Source: Olavius algarvensis spirochete endosymbiont
GTDB taxonomy: Bacteria > Spirochaetota > Spirochaetia > DSM-2461
NCBI GenBank assembly: GCA_900608495.1
Contig: UWYT01000045.1
Coordinates: 1-40,816 of the forward strand
Length of the DNA stretch: 40,816 nucleotides
Reading direction: 5' to 3'
Shown here: piece by piece, positions 17,515-25,884 of the stretch
Layout of the letters: each line of letters starts with the position of its first letter
Numbering within the stretch: position 1 is the first letter of the stretch
The notes under the pieces: generated by a model
Seen by the model: only the letters and a program-made list of their open reading frames with translations
What the model was told of the DNA's origin: nothing
Databases searched by the model: none
Program-made: the position numbers and the translations under genes

Positions 17515-17756
17515 CAAAGTTCTCCAAGTGTATATAAGCTTCCAAAGGTTGAGACCGGGATTCCAAAACTTTTGTCAGGGATTCGCGTTATTGGCACGCA
17601 ATTTTCCTGCGCATATGCCTCCAAAATCAGCCATGGCAGGAGTTGGCTTTTTCCAAACTTAATTCTTATACCAAATTCTCCATAATGAATTCCCGCCGAG
17701 CCGGAGTGTTTTTCCCCATGAAAAAAGTCAAGGTTTCCGGCACCTTCTTGATAGAA
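17514..17756 (-). other. Unexplained open frame between parE and parC
   Basis: A minus-strand frame is free of stops for 80 codons, the last 50 in the gap between the parE stop (17666) and parC. The intergenic part reads like protein, with KSQLLPWLILEAYAQENC and DKSFGIPVSTFGSLYTLGEL. It ends in TGATG, sharing one base with the parC start, the usual geometry of translational coupling. There is no ATG. The only in-frame candidates are a TTG and a GTG inside the gap without a clear Shine-Dalgarno. It may be a missed small gene with an unusual start, a frameshifted ParE extension, the remnant of a lost gene, or chance. Confidence 0.3.
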
Positions 17757-19471
17757 TCAATGCCAACAGAAACGAGCTTCATATCATCGCCGATGAACTG
17801 GCCAAACTCCCTCGGGTTGATTTCTCCCAAACCCTTAAAACGCGTAATCTCCGAACCTCGAATTGCTTTCATTGCCTTGTCCCTTTCACGCTCCGAATAA
17901 CAATACCTTGTCTGCACCTTATTGCGCACTCGAAAAAGAGGAGTTTCCAGAATATACAAATGCCCGCCTATCACAAGTTCCTCAAAATAATTTAGAAAGA
18001 AAGTCAGAATCAGATTTCTGATATGGAAACCATCCGTATCGGCATCTGTTGCCAATACAATCCTTTGATAGCGAAGATTTTCGATGTCATTTTCAATGCC
18101 CAGAGCCATCATCAGGTTGAACAATTCCTCATTTTTGTATATGGCCGCCCTACTCTTGCCATAACTGTTCCACGGTTTCCCCCTGAGTGAATAAATGGCT
18201 TGATATCGGACATTCCGGCAACCAACCATCGAACCAGTGGCTGACTGGCCCTCGGTGATAAAAATCGTAGTCTTTTCGCCTCCTCTATCCCCCCGATGAA
18301 TCTTGCAATCCTTTAACTTCGGGATATTGAGCGAAATTTTCTTCGCCGCTGCCTTAGCCTCCTTTCTAATCGCCGTCAATTCCTTTCTGAGTTTTTCATT
18401 GCTCAAAATCTTTTTTTCGATAACCCTGGCGGACTCGGGATTCTTATGAAGATAGTCAACCACCGCCGTCTTAACCTCAGTAATAATCCAGGGGCGAATC
18501 TCGGTATTCCCAAGCTTATTCTTAGTCTGACTCTCAAAAATCGGGTCTTTCACCTTTACGGCGATCGCTCCGATAAATCCCTCCCGCACATCCATTCCTG
18601 AGTAATTCTTCTTCGCAAAATCATTAATTCCCTTGAGTGTTCCCTCGCGGAAGGAACTCAAATGCGTCCCACCATCCGCCGTGAACTGACCGTTAACAAA
18701 AGGGAAGTGCATTTCCCCGTAAGCAGAAGTGTGTGTGAACGCAAATTCAAGCCTTTCCCCCACATGGTGGCAGGACGGATAAAGAATATCCTCGCCAATC
18801 TTCCTGCCGACCTCCTTTTCAAGCAGATCCTGCAAACCTCTTTTAGATTCGAACTTCGTTCCATTGAAGTAAAGCTTCAAATTTCTATTCAGATACGCAT
18901 AGTTCCACATACGCCGTTCTATGTATTCATCAACAAAATCATAATCGTGAAAAATCTCTTCATCCGGCACAAACTCAACATAGGTGCCGTCTTCTTGTTC
19001 TTCGCAGGCGCCTCTTCTCTTCTTTACCAACCTGCCTCTTGAAAATCTAGCCTCACGAAAACTATTCTCACGATACGAACGAATAAGGAAGTGATTTGAG
19101 AGTGCATTAACCGCCTTGGTTCCCACCCCGTTCAAACCGACGGAGAAGACAAAAACATCATCATTATACTTGGCGCCCGTATTAATAACGCTCACGCAAT
19201 CCACAAGTTTTCCATGCGGGATACCTCGTCCATAATCTCGACACTTAATCATTGCACCTTCACGCTTGAGCAGAATCTTTCTGCCAAAACCCATGATGAA
19301 CTCGTCCACAGCGTTGTCAACCACTTCTTTGAGCATTACATACATACCATCTTCCGGATTTGTACCATCACCGAGTCTCCCAATATACATCCCAGATCTA
19401 AGTCGGATATGTTCCAGAGAACTAAGGGTTTGAATCTTGCTCTCATCATAGGTTTGCGTGGTTTTTGCCAT
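17666..19471 (-). CDS. parE: DNA topoisomerase IV subunit B
   Basis: A 601-residue ATPase subunit of a type IIA topoisomerase. The GHKL ATP site shows Glu49 and Asn53 in KEVVDNAVDEF, then CRDYGRGIPHG and FSVGLNGVGTKAVNALS. The TOPRIM domain carries FITEGQSATGS near residue 404 and LATDADTDGFHIRNL near residue 475. The catalytic Glu is kept, but the usual EGDSA reads EGQSA. The style (RGKPWNSYGK, short C-terminus ending MENLV) matches the ParE type of Bacteroidota and spirochaetes. The start ATG has GGAGGAGG further upstream than usual and a TAGTAT six bases before it. It is followed by parC 152 bases downstream on the same strand and should be cotranscribed. Confidence 0.92.
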   Translation of the reverse strand: MAKTTQTYDESKIQTLSSLEHIRLRSGMYIGRLGDGTNPEDGMYVMLKEVVDNAVDEFIMGFGRKILLKREGAMIKCRDYGRGIPHGKLVDCVSVINTGAKYNDDVFVFSVGLNGVGTKAVNALSNHFLIRSYRENSFREARFSRGRLVKKRRGACEEQEDGTYVEFVPDEEIFHDYDFVDEYIERRMWNYAYLNRNLKLYFNGTKFESKRGLQDLLEKEVGRKIGEDILYPSCHHVGERLEFAFTHTSAYGEMHFPFVNGQFTADGGTHLSSFREGTLKGINDFAKKNYSGMDVREGFIGAIAVKVKDPIFESQTKNKLGNTEIRPWIITEVKTAVVDYLHKNPESARVIEKKILSNEKLRKELTAIRKEAKAAAKKISLNIPKLKDCKIHRGDRGGEKTTIFITEGQSATGSMVGCRNVRYQAIYSLRGKPWNSYGKSRAAIYKNEELFNLMMALGIENDIENLRYQRIVLATDADTDGFHIRNLILTFFLNYFEELVIGGHLYILETPLFRVRNKVQTRYCYSERERDKAMKAIRGSEITRFKGLGEINPREFGQFIGDDMKLVSVGIDSIKKVPETLTFFMGKNTPARREFIMENLV

Positions 19472-19720
19472 GCAGTGATACTACCTCCTCCCATGCTAAT
19501 CGTACAGTATCCACACCCAGCAAGGTTCAGCTCTGATGCGGAATACATCGATAGTCGGTCTTAGCCGGGTCAAGTTACAGGATAATCAATCTTGTTTATC
19601 GGATAATTTTGACACAGATTTGGTAGACTCTTTTGCAACAGGGCGCTATATCATAGAGCAGCCGAATAGGATAAGGACTCACGTGAATGACGCAGATAAG
19701 GTCCATTGTTGAGGAGATTG

Positions 19721-20200
19721 ATGGGAGAAAAGTTTTCAAGACCAAGCTGGGATGAGTATTTAATGCAAGTTACCAGGGCGATATCGAACAGAGCTACCTG
19801 CGACAGGGGGCGCAGCGGATGTGTTATTGTGGGCGACAGACAGATACTTGCTTCGGGTTATGTGGGCGCGCCTCCTAGTCTGCCTCATTGCGATGAGGTT
19901 GGCCACCTGTTCAATTCCGTAATGCACAGCGATGGAGTTATGCGAGAACACTGTGTTCGTACGGTCCATGCAGAACAAAACGCAATATGTCAGGCCGCGA
20001 AAAGGGGGGTGGCCCTGAATGGCGCAACAATTTACTGCCGAATGACTCCCTGCCGCATCTGCGCGATGTTGATAATCAGCTGCGGTATCACCCGCGTAGT
20101 CTGCGAAAGAAAATATCATGCCGGAGTTGAATCGGAGGAACTTTTCAAGCAGGCTGGAATACAGCTTGAGTTCGTTTACGATGAGATTCAGGAATACTGA
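19721..20200 (+). CDS. Deoxycytidylate (dCMP) deaminase
   Basis: A 159-residue zinc enzyme of the cytidine/deoxycytidylate deaminase family that converts dCMP to dUMP for thymidylate synthesis. The zinc and proton-relay residues are His83 and Glu85 in TVHAEQNA, and Cys111 and Cys114 in TPCRIC. SGYVGAPPSLPHCDEVGH, with its extra cysteine and histidine, is typical of ComEB-type dCMP deaminases. The ATG at 19721 is chosen because GAGGAG sits four to five bases upstream. Two TTG codons at 19706 and 19709 would extend the frame but lie at or before that site. It is divergent from parE and convergent with the miaA operon. Confidence 0.92.
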   Translation: MGEKFSRPSWDEYLMQVTRAISNRATCDRGRSGCVIVGDRQILASGYVGAPPSLPHCDEVGHLFNSVMHSDGVMREHCVRTVHAEQNAICQAAKRGVALNGATIYCRMTPCRICAMLIISCGITRVVCERKYHAGVESEELFKQAGIQLEFVYDEIQEY

Positions 20201-20342
20201 AGGTGGCATGCAGTTCCTGACCCCGCTCCCACCTTCCTCAAGATTTCATATCCTATCTTGTTCTATTGTGGGATTATTCAAAAAGCCTCAAGGCGGCAGG
20301 CAGCTAACTCGATGAGGAAAGTCGACTGCCGCGATTATCTGG

Positions 20343-20432
20343 CTATTTGTTCTTGTGTCGATTCTTTCTAAGTTTCTTCTTTCGTTTGTGCGTTGCAATC
20401 TTCTTTCGTTTACGCTTGCGTCCACAGGGCAC
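20343..20432 (-). CDS. 29-residue highly basic protein, probably ribosome-associated
   Basis: A short gene starting at GTG with AGGAG eight bases upstream. The product begins PCGRKRKRKKIATHKRKKK and ends LRKNRHKNK. More than half the residues are lysine or arginine. Bacteroidota and spirochaetes encode near-identical tiny proteins with a KRKRHK-ATHKRKK-LRKNRHK pattern, which I recall as hypothetical or ribosome-associated; I am not certain of the name. It lies 63 bases downstream of miaA on the same strand, probably as the last gene of rpoZ-miaA. The 140 bases between it and the dCMP deaminase stop show no clear terminator. Confidence 0.75.
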   Translation of the reverse strand: MPCGRKRKRKKIATHKRKKKLRKNRHKNK

Positions 20433-20495
20433 TATCAATTCTCCTAGTTCTGCCTTGATTCTGAGTACGGATTATCCCTATCGGAGTTCACTTGG

Positions 20496-21443
20496 TCAAG
20501 TGAGGCAAGCTTCTAAGGCAGGGGCGCAAAGAAAGCGGCGAAGAGTTTCCATCAGGCGAGGTGGGCAGTCACCGTTTCCGTGGAGCTCGAACCAGATGAC
20601 TTTGGGGATTGAAGCAAAAAAGGTGTTCTGGCGCTTGGCGTAGCGACGGGTGTTGCGGGCGATTAGTTTCTTTGCATCTTTCGACTCTAAGATGCTTCCG
20701 TTCGGACCGAACCACTCACGATAACCAATGCCTTTCATGCCCGGATTTTCGGAGTGAGCACCATCTTTTATCAACCGTCTGATTTCATTCTCAAGCCCGG
20801 TTCGAAGCATCTCATCTACACGCGAATCAATAAATCGGCAAAGTTCGCTCCGATCTCGACGGAGGCCAATAAGAAGAATTTGATAATCATCGCGACTCGT
20901 GTTGGAACTGACAAAAGATGAAAGCGGCCTGCCGCTCTGCTCATAAACTTCGAGGGCACGAAGCAAGCGATAACGATCTCCCACCTCGATTCGACTGGCG
21001 CTTATCGGGTCCAGGCGATGAAGCTCATTGCGAACGGTTTGATTACTCTTATCTTTCCAGCGTTTGATTATTTGTCTTCGTAAACCGATATCCGTGGGTG
21101 GTGTTTTTGGCATTCCCAAGAGCCAGGATTTTAGATAATAAGCGCAACCGCCAGTGATTAACGGCAATTTTCCCCTTTCGAGAATGTCGCTAACTATTCT
21201 GTCGCTCCGCTTGCAGAAGTCGCCCACGCTAAATGGAGTTGTGTAGTCGCAAATATCTATCAGGTGATGTGGTATCCGGGCGAGCAGTCGAGCCGGCGGT
21301 TTTGCTGTTCCTATATCCAATTGCCTGTAAATCTGGAGGGCGTCGGCGCTGATTAATTCCACACTCAAGTTAAACCGCTCGGCGAACAATTGCTCTATTA
21401 GTCTTGTCTTGCCTACGCCAGTGGCCCCGAAAATGACAAGCAC
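20496..21443 (-). CDS. miaA: tRNA dimethylallyltransferase MiaA
   Basis: A 315-residue enzyme that adds a dimethylallyl group to A37 of tRNAs reading codons that begin with U. The P-loop GATGVGKT is at residues 6-13. Further signatures are SADALQIYRQLDIGTAKP, where the aspartate is catalytic, then HHLIDI, LITGGCAYYLKSWL and the C-terminal GMKGIGYREW. Length is normal. The start is GTG at 21443, shortly after the rpoZ stop, and no better start exists. It lies between rpoZ and the 29-residue basic protein gene, giving a small operon of translation and transcription functions. Confidence 0.95.
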   Translation of the reverse strand: MLVIFGATGVGKTRLIEQLFAERFNLSVELISADALQIYRQLDIGTAKPPARLLARIPHHLIDICDYTTPFSVGDFCKRSDRIVSDILERGKLPLITGGCAYYLKSWLLGMPKTPPTDIGLRRQIIKRWKDKSNQTVRNELHRLDPISASRIEVGDRYRLLRALEVYEQSGRPLSSFVSSNTSRDDYQILLIGLRRDRSELCRFIDSRVDEMLRTGLENEIRRLIKDGAHSENPGMKGIGYREWFGPNGSILESKDAKKLIARNTRRYAKRQNTFFASIPKVIWFELHGNGDCPPRLMETLRRFLCAPALEACLT

Positions 21444-21453
21444 CTTCGGTTTA

Positions 21454-21681
21454 TCAGCCCTTCTTAATGCTATATTGCACCTCGCCGGTAACTATTTCCC
21501 GGATCGCCAGGGAAACAATCTTTCCACCAGCTTCTTCAAGAGCCTCCGAGCCGGTCATGCTAATCTGTTTTGCGCGGTGGATTGCGGCATTCGTAAGTTC
21601 GTACATATTCTTATCGGTGGAAATAAGAATCCCCAAGGGAATGTTAGATTCAATCTCTGCTGGTGCTATCTCGTCTTTCAC
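21454..21681 (-). CDS. rpoZ: RNA polymerase omega subunit
   Basis: A 75-residue protein resembling RpoZ. After a short acidic N-terminus it reads LISTDKNMYELTNAAIHRA, matching the omega pattern of a tyrosine-glutamate-leucine helix near the N-terminus. The C-terminal KIVSLAIREIVTGEVQY matches the strand that follows. Omega helps assemble core RNA polymerase and binds ppGpp in some bacteria. The start is a GTG with no clear Shine-Dalgarno but a TAAGAT box six bases upstream. miaA follows after 10 bases. Confidence 0.8.
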   Translation of the reverse strand: MKDEIAPAEIESNIPLGILISTDKNMYELTNAAIHRAKQISMTGSEALEEAGGKIVSLAIREIVTGEVQYSIKKG

Positions 21682-21687
21682 GGCGTT

Positions 21688-21716
21688 ATCTTAAGTTAGA
21701 AGTTGTGGGTAGTCTA
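21688..21716 (-). promoter_or_regulatory. Candidate promoter of rpoZ-miaA
   Basis: On the minus strand, TAGACT (21716-21711), a 17-base spacer and TAAGAT (21693-21688). The -10 box is six bases before the rpoZ GTG, so the message may be leaderless. The -35 matches four of six consensus positions. Confidence 0.4.
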
Positions 21717-21855
21717 TATCCATCTTGAAGATTTCGCGGGAAAAAAGCGCAAAATTCAAGTTTACCGGCAAATTGCATCTTTCATTTTTCCTTTCTTTGT
21801 AAAGAATCTGCCACTTTCACTACTCCTCAGATTCGGGAGAGCATATGATACTGCC

Positions 21856-22650
21856 ATGGAGATAGCTGGTAAGATAGCCTTGGTAACTGGTGCCGGGAGG
21901 CGACTTGGAAGAAGTATAGCACTGAGTTTGGCAGATTGTGGTGCGAACGTTGTGCTGCACTACAGGGACTCGCGGGAACAGGCCATGATGGTGCGCAAAG
22001 ACATCTTTGCCAGGGGTTCTCACTCCTGGCTCAGCGGACATGATTTTACCGAAGTGGAAACGACCGAAACCTGGTTTACCGATATCGAGAAGAAAACCGG
22101 AGGCATAGATATTTTGATCAATTCCGCCTCCGAGTATTTAAGAACAGGCTATGAATCGATGAGTGCCAAGGATTTAGGCCGTTCAATGAGTATTCACGTT
22201 CAATCGCCCCTGATAATGATTCGTGCAATGAACCGCAGGCTGAAGCAAGTCAAGCAAAGAGGCGCGGTAGTAAACATTTTGGATTCGAGGATTGCAGACC
22301 CGCAACACGCAGCCTATCATTTTGGGAAAACTGCTTTGCACGCGCTGACACTGGATTTGGCTGTGGAAATGGCGCAAACTCTTCGCATAAATGCTGTTGC
22401 GCCCGGAAACATCCTTCCGCCAAATTCAGAAGAAAATTTCGAGCGAGCAGACCCACCTCTTAATTCCAGTACAGCCTCAACTGCTGCAAGGGCCGCGGGG
22501 GCTTCTAATCCGCTCGGCATACGGGGTGATTCCAAAGATATCTCAGATGCCATAATTTATCTACTCCGGGCGGATTTTGTTACTGGGGTGGTACTCCATG
22601 TGGACGGTGGACTTCATCTTGGGTCTTATGCATGCAGGAAATTGATATAA
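21856..22650 (+). CDS. Short-chain dehydrogenase, pteridine reductase-like
   Basis: A 264-residue SDR that probably reduces dihydrofolate or dihydromonapterin with NADPH. The cofactor motif TGAGRRLGRS is at residues 11-20. The arginine pair after the second glycine is typical of PTR1/FolM-type reductases. The catalytic region has Asp143-Ser144 (NILDSR), Tyr154 and Lys158 (YHFGK). The Asp aligns with the PTR1 aspartate that replaces the usual SDR serine role. The frame is open further upstream, but only from 21856 does the SDR fold begin. A TATGAT box lies six bases before this ATG, and no Shine-Dalgarno is suitably placed. folB, another pterin gene, is about 1.1 kb downstream on the same strand. 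Confidence 0.8.
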   Translation: MEIAGKIALVTGAGRRLGRSIALSLADCGANVVLHYRDSREQAMMVRKDIFARGSHSWLSGHDFTEVETTETWFTDIEKKTGGIDILINSASEYLRTGYESMSAKDLGRSMSIHVQSPLIMIRAMNRRLKQVKQRGAVVNILDSRIADPQHAAYHFGKTALHALTLDLAVEMAQTLRINAVAPGNILPPNSEENFERADPPLNSSTASTAARAAGASNPLGIRGDSKDISDAIIYLLRADFVTGVVLHVDGGLHLGSYACRKLI

Positions 22651-23515
22651 GCGCCCCTTCATATTCTTTCGCATACTGTCTGTAATCATAATGAATCAAC
22701 ACAGGAGACGCGGAAAGCCTATCCCCGCTGTGGGTCTTTTGCGGCATTTTGGTTAGCATCCACAAGGAAATCTCCTGGGTGACATATTCCCTATTCCAGT
22801 CGCCAGAGTGAGACGCTTGTCGTTTTTCAGATAACCTGCTGTCAAGTCTTTAACCTCATCTTTTTCAGTCAGAACGTCCATTCGGCAAAATGAGCCAAGG
22901 GAAGAGTTTTTCTCAGCCGGATGGGCGTGTTGAAGAGTTTCTCATCCTGCACGCCATCTAAATGCCGTCATTGCTGGCAAATAGATCCAGAGATATTGCG
23001 GCGCATGTGTTCACGCGCGCGCCCCATCCACGTAGTACGATTTACGAGTGCCCAATAACTCATCTTCGCTTTCGGCCTGCGTTGGAAAGCCGTTATAATG
23101 AGAAGCACCACCTGTTTCCGAAGCATCATAATGCCCTTCCCAGTTTGTCCAGCGGAAACTCACCGAACGGGTTCTCTCTCTCGAACGCGCATATAATCTC
23201 GTCCTGCCTGCGATGCGTCAGCTATGGCGGGCGGGGCGAGTTCATGCGGCCAGCCGTGCCGTAATGATAACTCCGAGATAGATTTTATCTGCCGCAATGA
23301 AACATCTCCCTGCGAGGGTGATATCCCGCGAATAGTAAAAATCTCTTGGCCGCCGGGGATTAACTTGCCACCGCAAAATAATGATTACCTGAAGATGATA
23401 TTGCGACGATTACTCATTTAGGCAGGCTGAAAAGGCCTGAAGCGACGATCACCTCATTTAAAAAGGGAGGGATGAATCACTTGATGCCATATTTAGAGAC
23501 AGGGAGGTAGCCTCG
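22651..23515 (-). other. Decayed sequence, broken minus-strand coding fragments
   Basis: No intact gene is visible in this 865-base stretch. On the minus strand several frames in turn give protein-like segments interrupted by stops and frameshifts: QDEIICAFERENPFGEF near 23195, LDGVQDEKLFNTPIRLRK near 22930, LTEKDEVKDLTAGYLKNDKR near 22850, and GDWNREYVTQEISLWMLTK near 22770, which runs on to a stop inside the end of the SDR gene. This pattern suggests one old gene that has been broken many times. I cannot assign a family. Plus-strand frames here look like shadows. Confidence 0.3.
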
Positions 23516-23671
23516 TTATCGCGCCGCTATCTGAAACACCTTGTATTCTGTCTTCCGGATCCGGTCTTCATCCGCCACATAGACATTGCCGAATGAGCCC
23601 GCGGTCAAGCCTCCGAGGCTGTTAAACTGTGCCGCTGTGCCGGATAAATCGCTACTTCGATCAGTTCAGAC
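23516..23671 (-). pseudogene. 3' remnant of an NHL-repeat protein gene
   Basis: The minus strand has an open frame bounded upstream by TGA and ending in TAA. It includes GTAAQFNSLGGLTAGSFGNV and then YVADEDRIRKT, an almost textbook NHL beta-propeller repeat (typical form: GTAAQFNSPGGL, DSSGNVYVAD, NRIRKI). The final residues are EYKVFQIAAR. No start codon or upstream repeats remain; the sequence before it belongs to the folB side. It is therefore the truncated end of a lost secreted or surface repeat protein. Confidence 0.65.
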
Positions 23672-23702
23672 AGCTGCTCCTGAAGTTCAAAAGGAAGTTT
23701 GT

Positions 23703-23792
23703 ATGCCAATTATAAGATATCTTCAGAAAGGAAAATTTGAAGCCTTGAGATCCCCGATAATGGTGCAAAAAGGGCATGCACATGAACTATGA
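23703..23792 (+). CDS. Possible 29-residue ORF upstream of folB
   Basis: An ATG with AAGGA about seven bases upstream opens a 29-codon frame that begins MPIIRYLQKGKFEALRSP and ends GHAHEL. Its TGA lies 11 bases inside folB, the kind of overlap seen in translational coupling. I know no family, so it may be a leader peptide or chance. Confidence 0.25.
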   Translation: MPIIRYLQKGKFEALRSPIMVQKGHAHEL

Positions 23793-24159
23793 ACGAAGCG
23801 ATAAAATCTATATTAGAAACCTAGTAATTCCAACAATAATCGGGGTTCACGCACAAGAACGCAAAAAACCACGTGATATAATCCTGAATCTCATTCTTCA
23901 TACCGCAACTGCCGAAGCAGCTGAAGCGGACGATATTGAACTGGCGGTAGACTACGAGGCCCTCTGCACCAAACTCGTGGAGTATGTCCGCGCTTCCTCC
24001 TTTGCACTCATTGAATCGCTTGCAAATGCACTCGCCAATCTGCTTCTGGATACAAAAAAAATTATTGCATGCAAAGTTGTGCTCGACAAGCCTGGCGCTT
24101 TGAATTCTTGCGAAAGTGTGGCGGTGGAAATCTTCAGGAAATCCAGATTCTCGCCCTAG
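23782..24159 (+). CDS. folB: Dihydroneopterin aldolase
   Basis: About 125 residues. An aldolase that converts dihydroneopterin to 6-hydroxymethyl-dihydropterin plus glycolaldehyde in folate synthesis. The protein opens DKIYIRNLVIPTIIGVHAQE, the FolB N-terminal strand with the pterin-pocket residues. It continues with VDYEALCTKLVEYV and FALIESLANALANLLL, which holds the substrate-binding glutamate of the family. Near the C-terminus, VVLDKPGAL carries the lysine needed for catalysis. ATG 23782 is preferred over 23776 because AAGGG then lies at normal distance. Together with the SDR upstream and folP elsewhere in the window it covers part of the pterin branch. Confidence 0.93.
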   Translation: MNYERSDKIYIRNLVIPTIIGVHAQERKKPRDIILNLILHTATAEAAEADDIELAVDYEALCTKLVEYVRASSFALIESLANALANLLLDTKKIIACKVVLDKPGALNSCESVAVEIFRKSRFSP

Positions 24160-24269
24160 CTTCCATCACAAGCGCCCGCATCCATTATAGCGGTTTGCCT
24201 CGCTTCAATCTGGAATAGCACAACTTCAAATATGAGTAAATGAGCGCAGAATCGGAGTTGAAGCCGGAC

Positions 24270-24298
24270 TTGACGGGATCGTCTGGGCAACCTAGTGT
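24270..24298 (+). promoter_or_regulatory. Candidate promoter of asnS
   Basis: TTGACG at 24270-24275, a 17-base spacer, and TAGTGT at 24293-24298, ending eight bases before the ATG at 24307. The -35 is close to consensus and the -10 is weak. If used, the mRNA would have almost no leader, and no T-box or other leader could be present. Confidence 0.35.
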
Positions 24299-24306
24299 TA
24301 GAATCT

Positions 24307-25698
24307 ATGGTTCGAAACTCAGTTTCGTCGCTGCTCGCCGGCCCCGACGACGGACGCTATGCTATTGTGGTAGGGTGGATACGCACAAAACGGCAGAGTA
24401 AGAACACTATCTTTTTCGAAGTCAACGACGGCTCCTGTCTAGCCAACCTGCAGATTGTTGTCGATAAGAGCGGCGACGTTATAGACGGAAAACAGAGCCA
24501 GCACTTGCTAAACGGCGCAAGTATCATAGCAGAAGGCCAAATACTTCCATCAGAAGGCAAGGAACAGGAAATTGAGCTAATCGCCAGGAAGATGCGCCTG
24601 ATTGGTGAAGTGTCACCGAGCTATCCATTGCAAAAAAAACGTCATTCATTTGAATTTCTTCGCGATAATGCACACCTGCGTCCAAGAACAAATACCTTTG
24701 GAGCCATAACTCGTGTTCGCAATGCTCTTTCAGTCGCTATCCATGGTTTTTTTCAAAAACGTGAATTTCTTTGGATTCAAACTCCGATTATCACAGGCAA
24801 TGATGCCGAAGGCGCCGGCAACTTGTTTCAAGTAAGCACATTGGATTATTCTTCACCCCCCCGAAACGATTCCGGCAGCGTAGACTACCAGAAGGATTTC
24901 TTTGGCAAGAAAACTTATCTCACCGTTAGCGGTCAGCTGCAACTGGAAAATTTCGCATGCTCCATGGGCAAAGTTTATACTTTCGGGCCAACCTTCCGAG
25001 CAGAAAATTCCAACACCTCACGGCACCTCTCTGAGTTCTGGATGATTGAACCGGAAATGGCATTCTGTGAATTAGAAGAGAATAGAGAACTCGCCGAGAG
25101 CTTGATTAAAGAACTTCTAAGTCAAGTACTTGAGCGGTGTCCCGATGAGATGGAACTGTTTGACAGATGGGTTTCCAAAGGCACAATTGACAATTTGAAG
25201 CAAGTGATTGATAAGCCATTTATCCATCTTACATATAGTGAAGCTATTCGAGAGCTGAAAAAAGCGCCGATTGACTGGGAATACCCGCCAGCCTGGGGAC
25301 TGGATTTGCAAGCCGAACACGAACGCTATCTCTGTGAGGAACTTATCAAGGGACCGCTGACACTCACTGACTACCCCAAAGAGATAAAAGCCTTCTATAT
25401 GAAACAAAATGACGATGGTGATACAGTTAGGGCGATGGACATACTGGTTCCACGTCTGGGAGAGATAATAGGGGGAAGTCAGAGAGAAGATGATTTTGTG
25501 AAGCTAAGGGACAGGATGAAACAAATGGGAATGGATATGAGTGAATATAGCTGGTATCTTGATTTGCGTCGTTATGGCTCGGTTCCACACAGCGGGTTTG
25601 GGTTGGGTTTTGAACGCTTGGTTCAGTATATTACGGGGATGCAAAATATCAGGGATGTAGTCCCATTTCCTCGCAGCCCCAAAGCTATCGCCTTCTAA
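24307..25698 (+). CDS. asnS: Asparaginyl-tRNA synthetase
   Basis: About 463 residues. A class IIb synthetase that charges tRNA(Asn) with asparagine. The N-terminal OB-fold anticodon-binding domain includes [19 protein letters not shown]. The catalytic domain shows the AsnRS motif 2 region [28 protein letters not shown], and motif 3 [15 protein letters not shown], ending [10 protein letters not shown]. The ATG at 24307 is chosen; a GTG at 24295 would add four residues. Neither has a Shine-Dalgarno. Its presence beside a likely non-discriminating AspRS and GatCAB in the same window means two routes to Asn-tRNA(Asn) may exist. Confidence 0.94.
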   Translation: MVRNSVSSLLAGPDDGRYAIVVGWIRTKRQSKNTIFFEVNDGSCLANLQIVVDKSGDVIDGKQSQHLLNGASIIAEGQILPSEGKEQEIELIARKMRLIGEVSPSYPLQKKRHSFEFLRDNAHLRPRTNTFGAITRVRNALSVAIHGFFQKREFLWIQTPIITGNDAEGAGNLFQVSTLDYSSPPRNDSGSVDYQKDFFGKKTYLTVSGQLQLENFACSMGKVYTFGPTFRAENSNTSRHLSEFWMIEPEMAFCELEENRELAESLIKELLSQVLERCPDEMELFDRWVSKGTIDNLKQVIDKPFIHLTYSEAIRELKKAPIDWEYPPAWGLDLQAEHERYLCEELIKGPLTLTDYPKEIKAFYMKQNDDGDTVRAMDILVPRLGEIIGGSQREDDFVKLRDRMKQMGMDMSEYSWYLDLRRYGSVPHSGFGLGFERLVQYITGMQNIRDVVPFPRSPKAIAF

Positions 25699-25844
25699 TT
25701 ATCATATCTTACTCATTGGCTTTCGAGCACCGCAACGGAGCTCCGGAGAACCGCATGATGAGGATAGAAGTCTCGAAAATGGAAACACATAACGCAATGC
25801 CTTCCCTTGAACGGGAACGAGGAAAACGACAAAAGCTCCCTGGG

Positions 25845-25874
25845 TTGAATTGATTACCAAATTCATTCTATTCT
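25845..25874 (+). promoter_or_regulatory. Candidate promoter of the nucleotidyltransferase gene
   Basis: TTGAAT at 25845-25850, an 18-base spacer, and TATTCT at 25869-25874, ten bases before the ATG. The predicted leader is only about three bases. A GGAAG lies too close to the ATG to be a good Shine-Dalgarno. Confidence 0.35.
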
Positions 25875-25884
25875 TTTTGGAAGA

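Noticed and set aside
17314-17685. Plus-strand frame of 123 codons over the parC start
   Set aside because: Antisense to a conserved gene and to the parE-parC frame; composition looks like a shadow.
22962-23264. Plus-strand frame of 100 codons in the decayed region
   Set aside because: Opposite to the better minus-strand fragments, no Shine-Dalgarno and no recognisable motif.
24160-24306. T-box or other amino-acid-responsive leader upstream of asnS
   Set aside because: No T-box consensus or terminator hairpin is visible, and the best promoter leaves no room for a leader.
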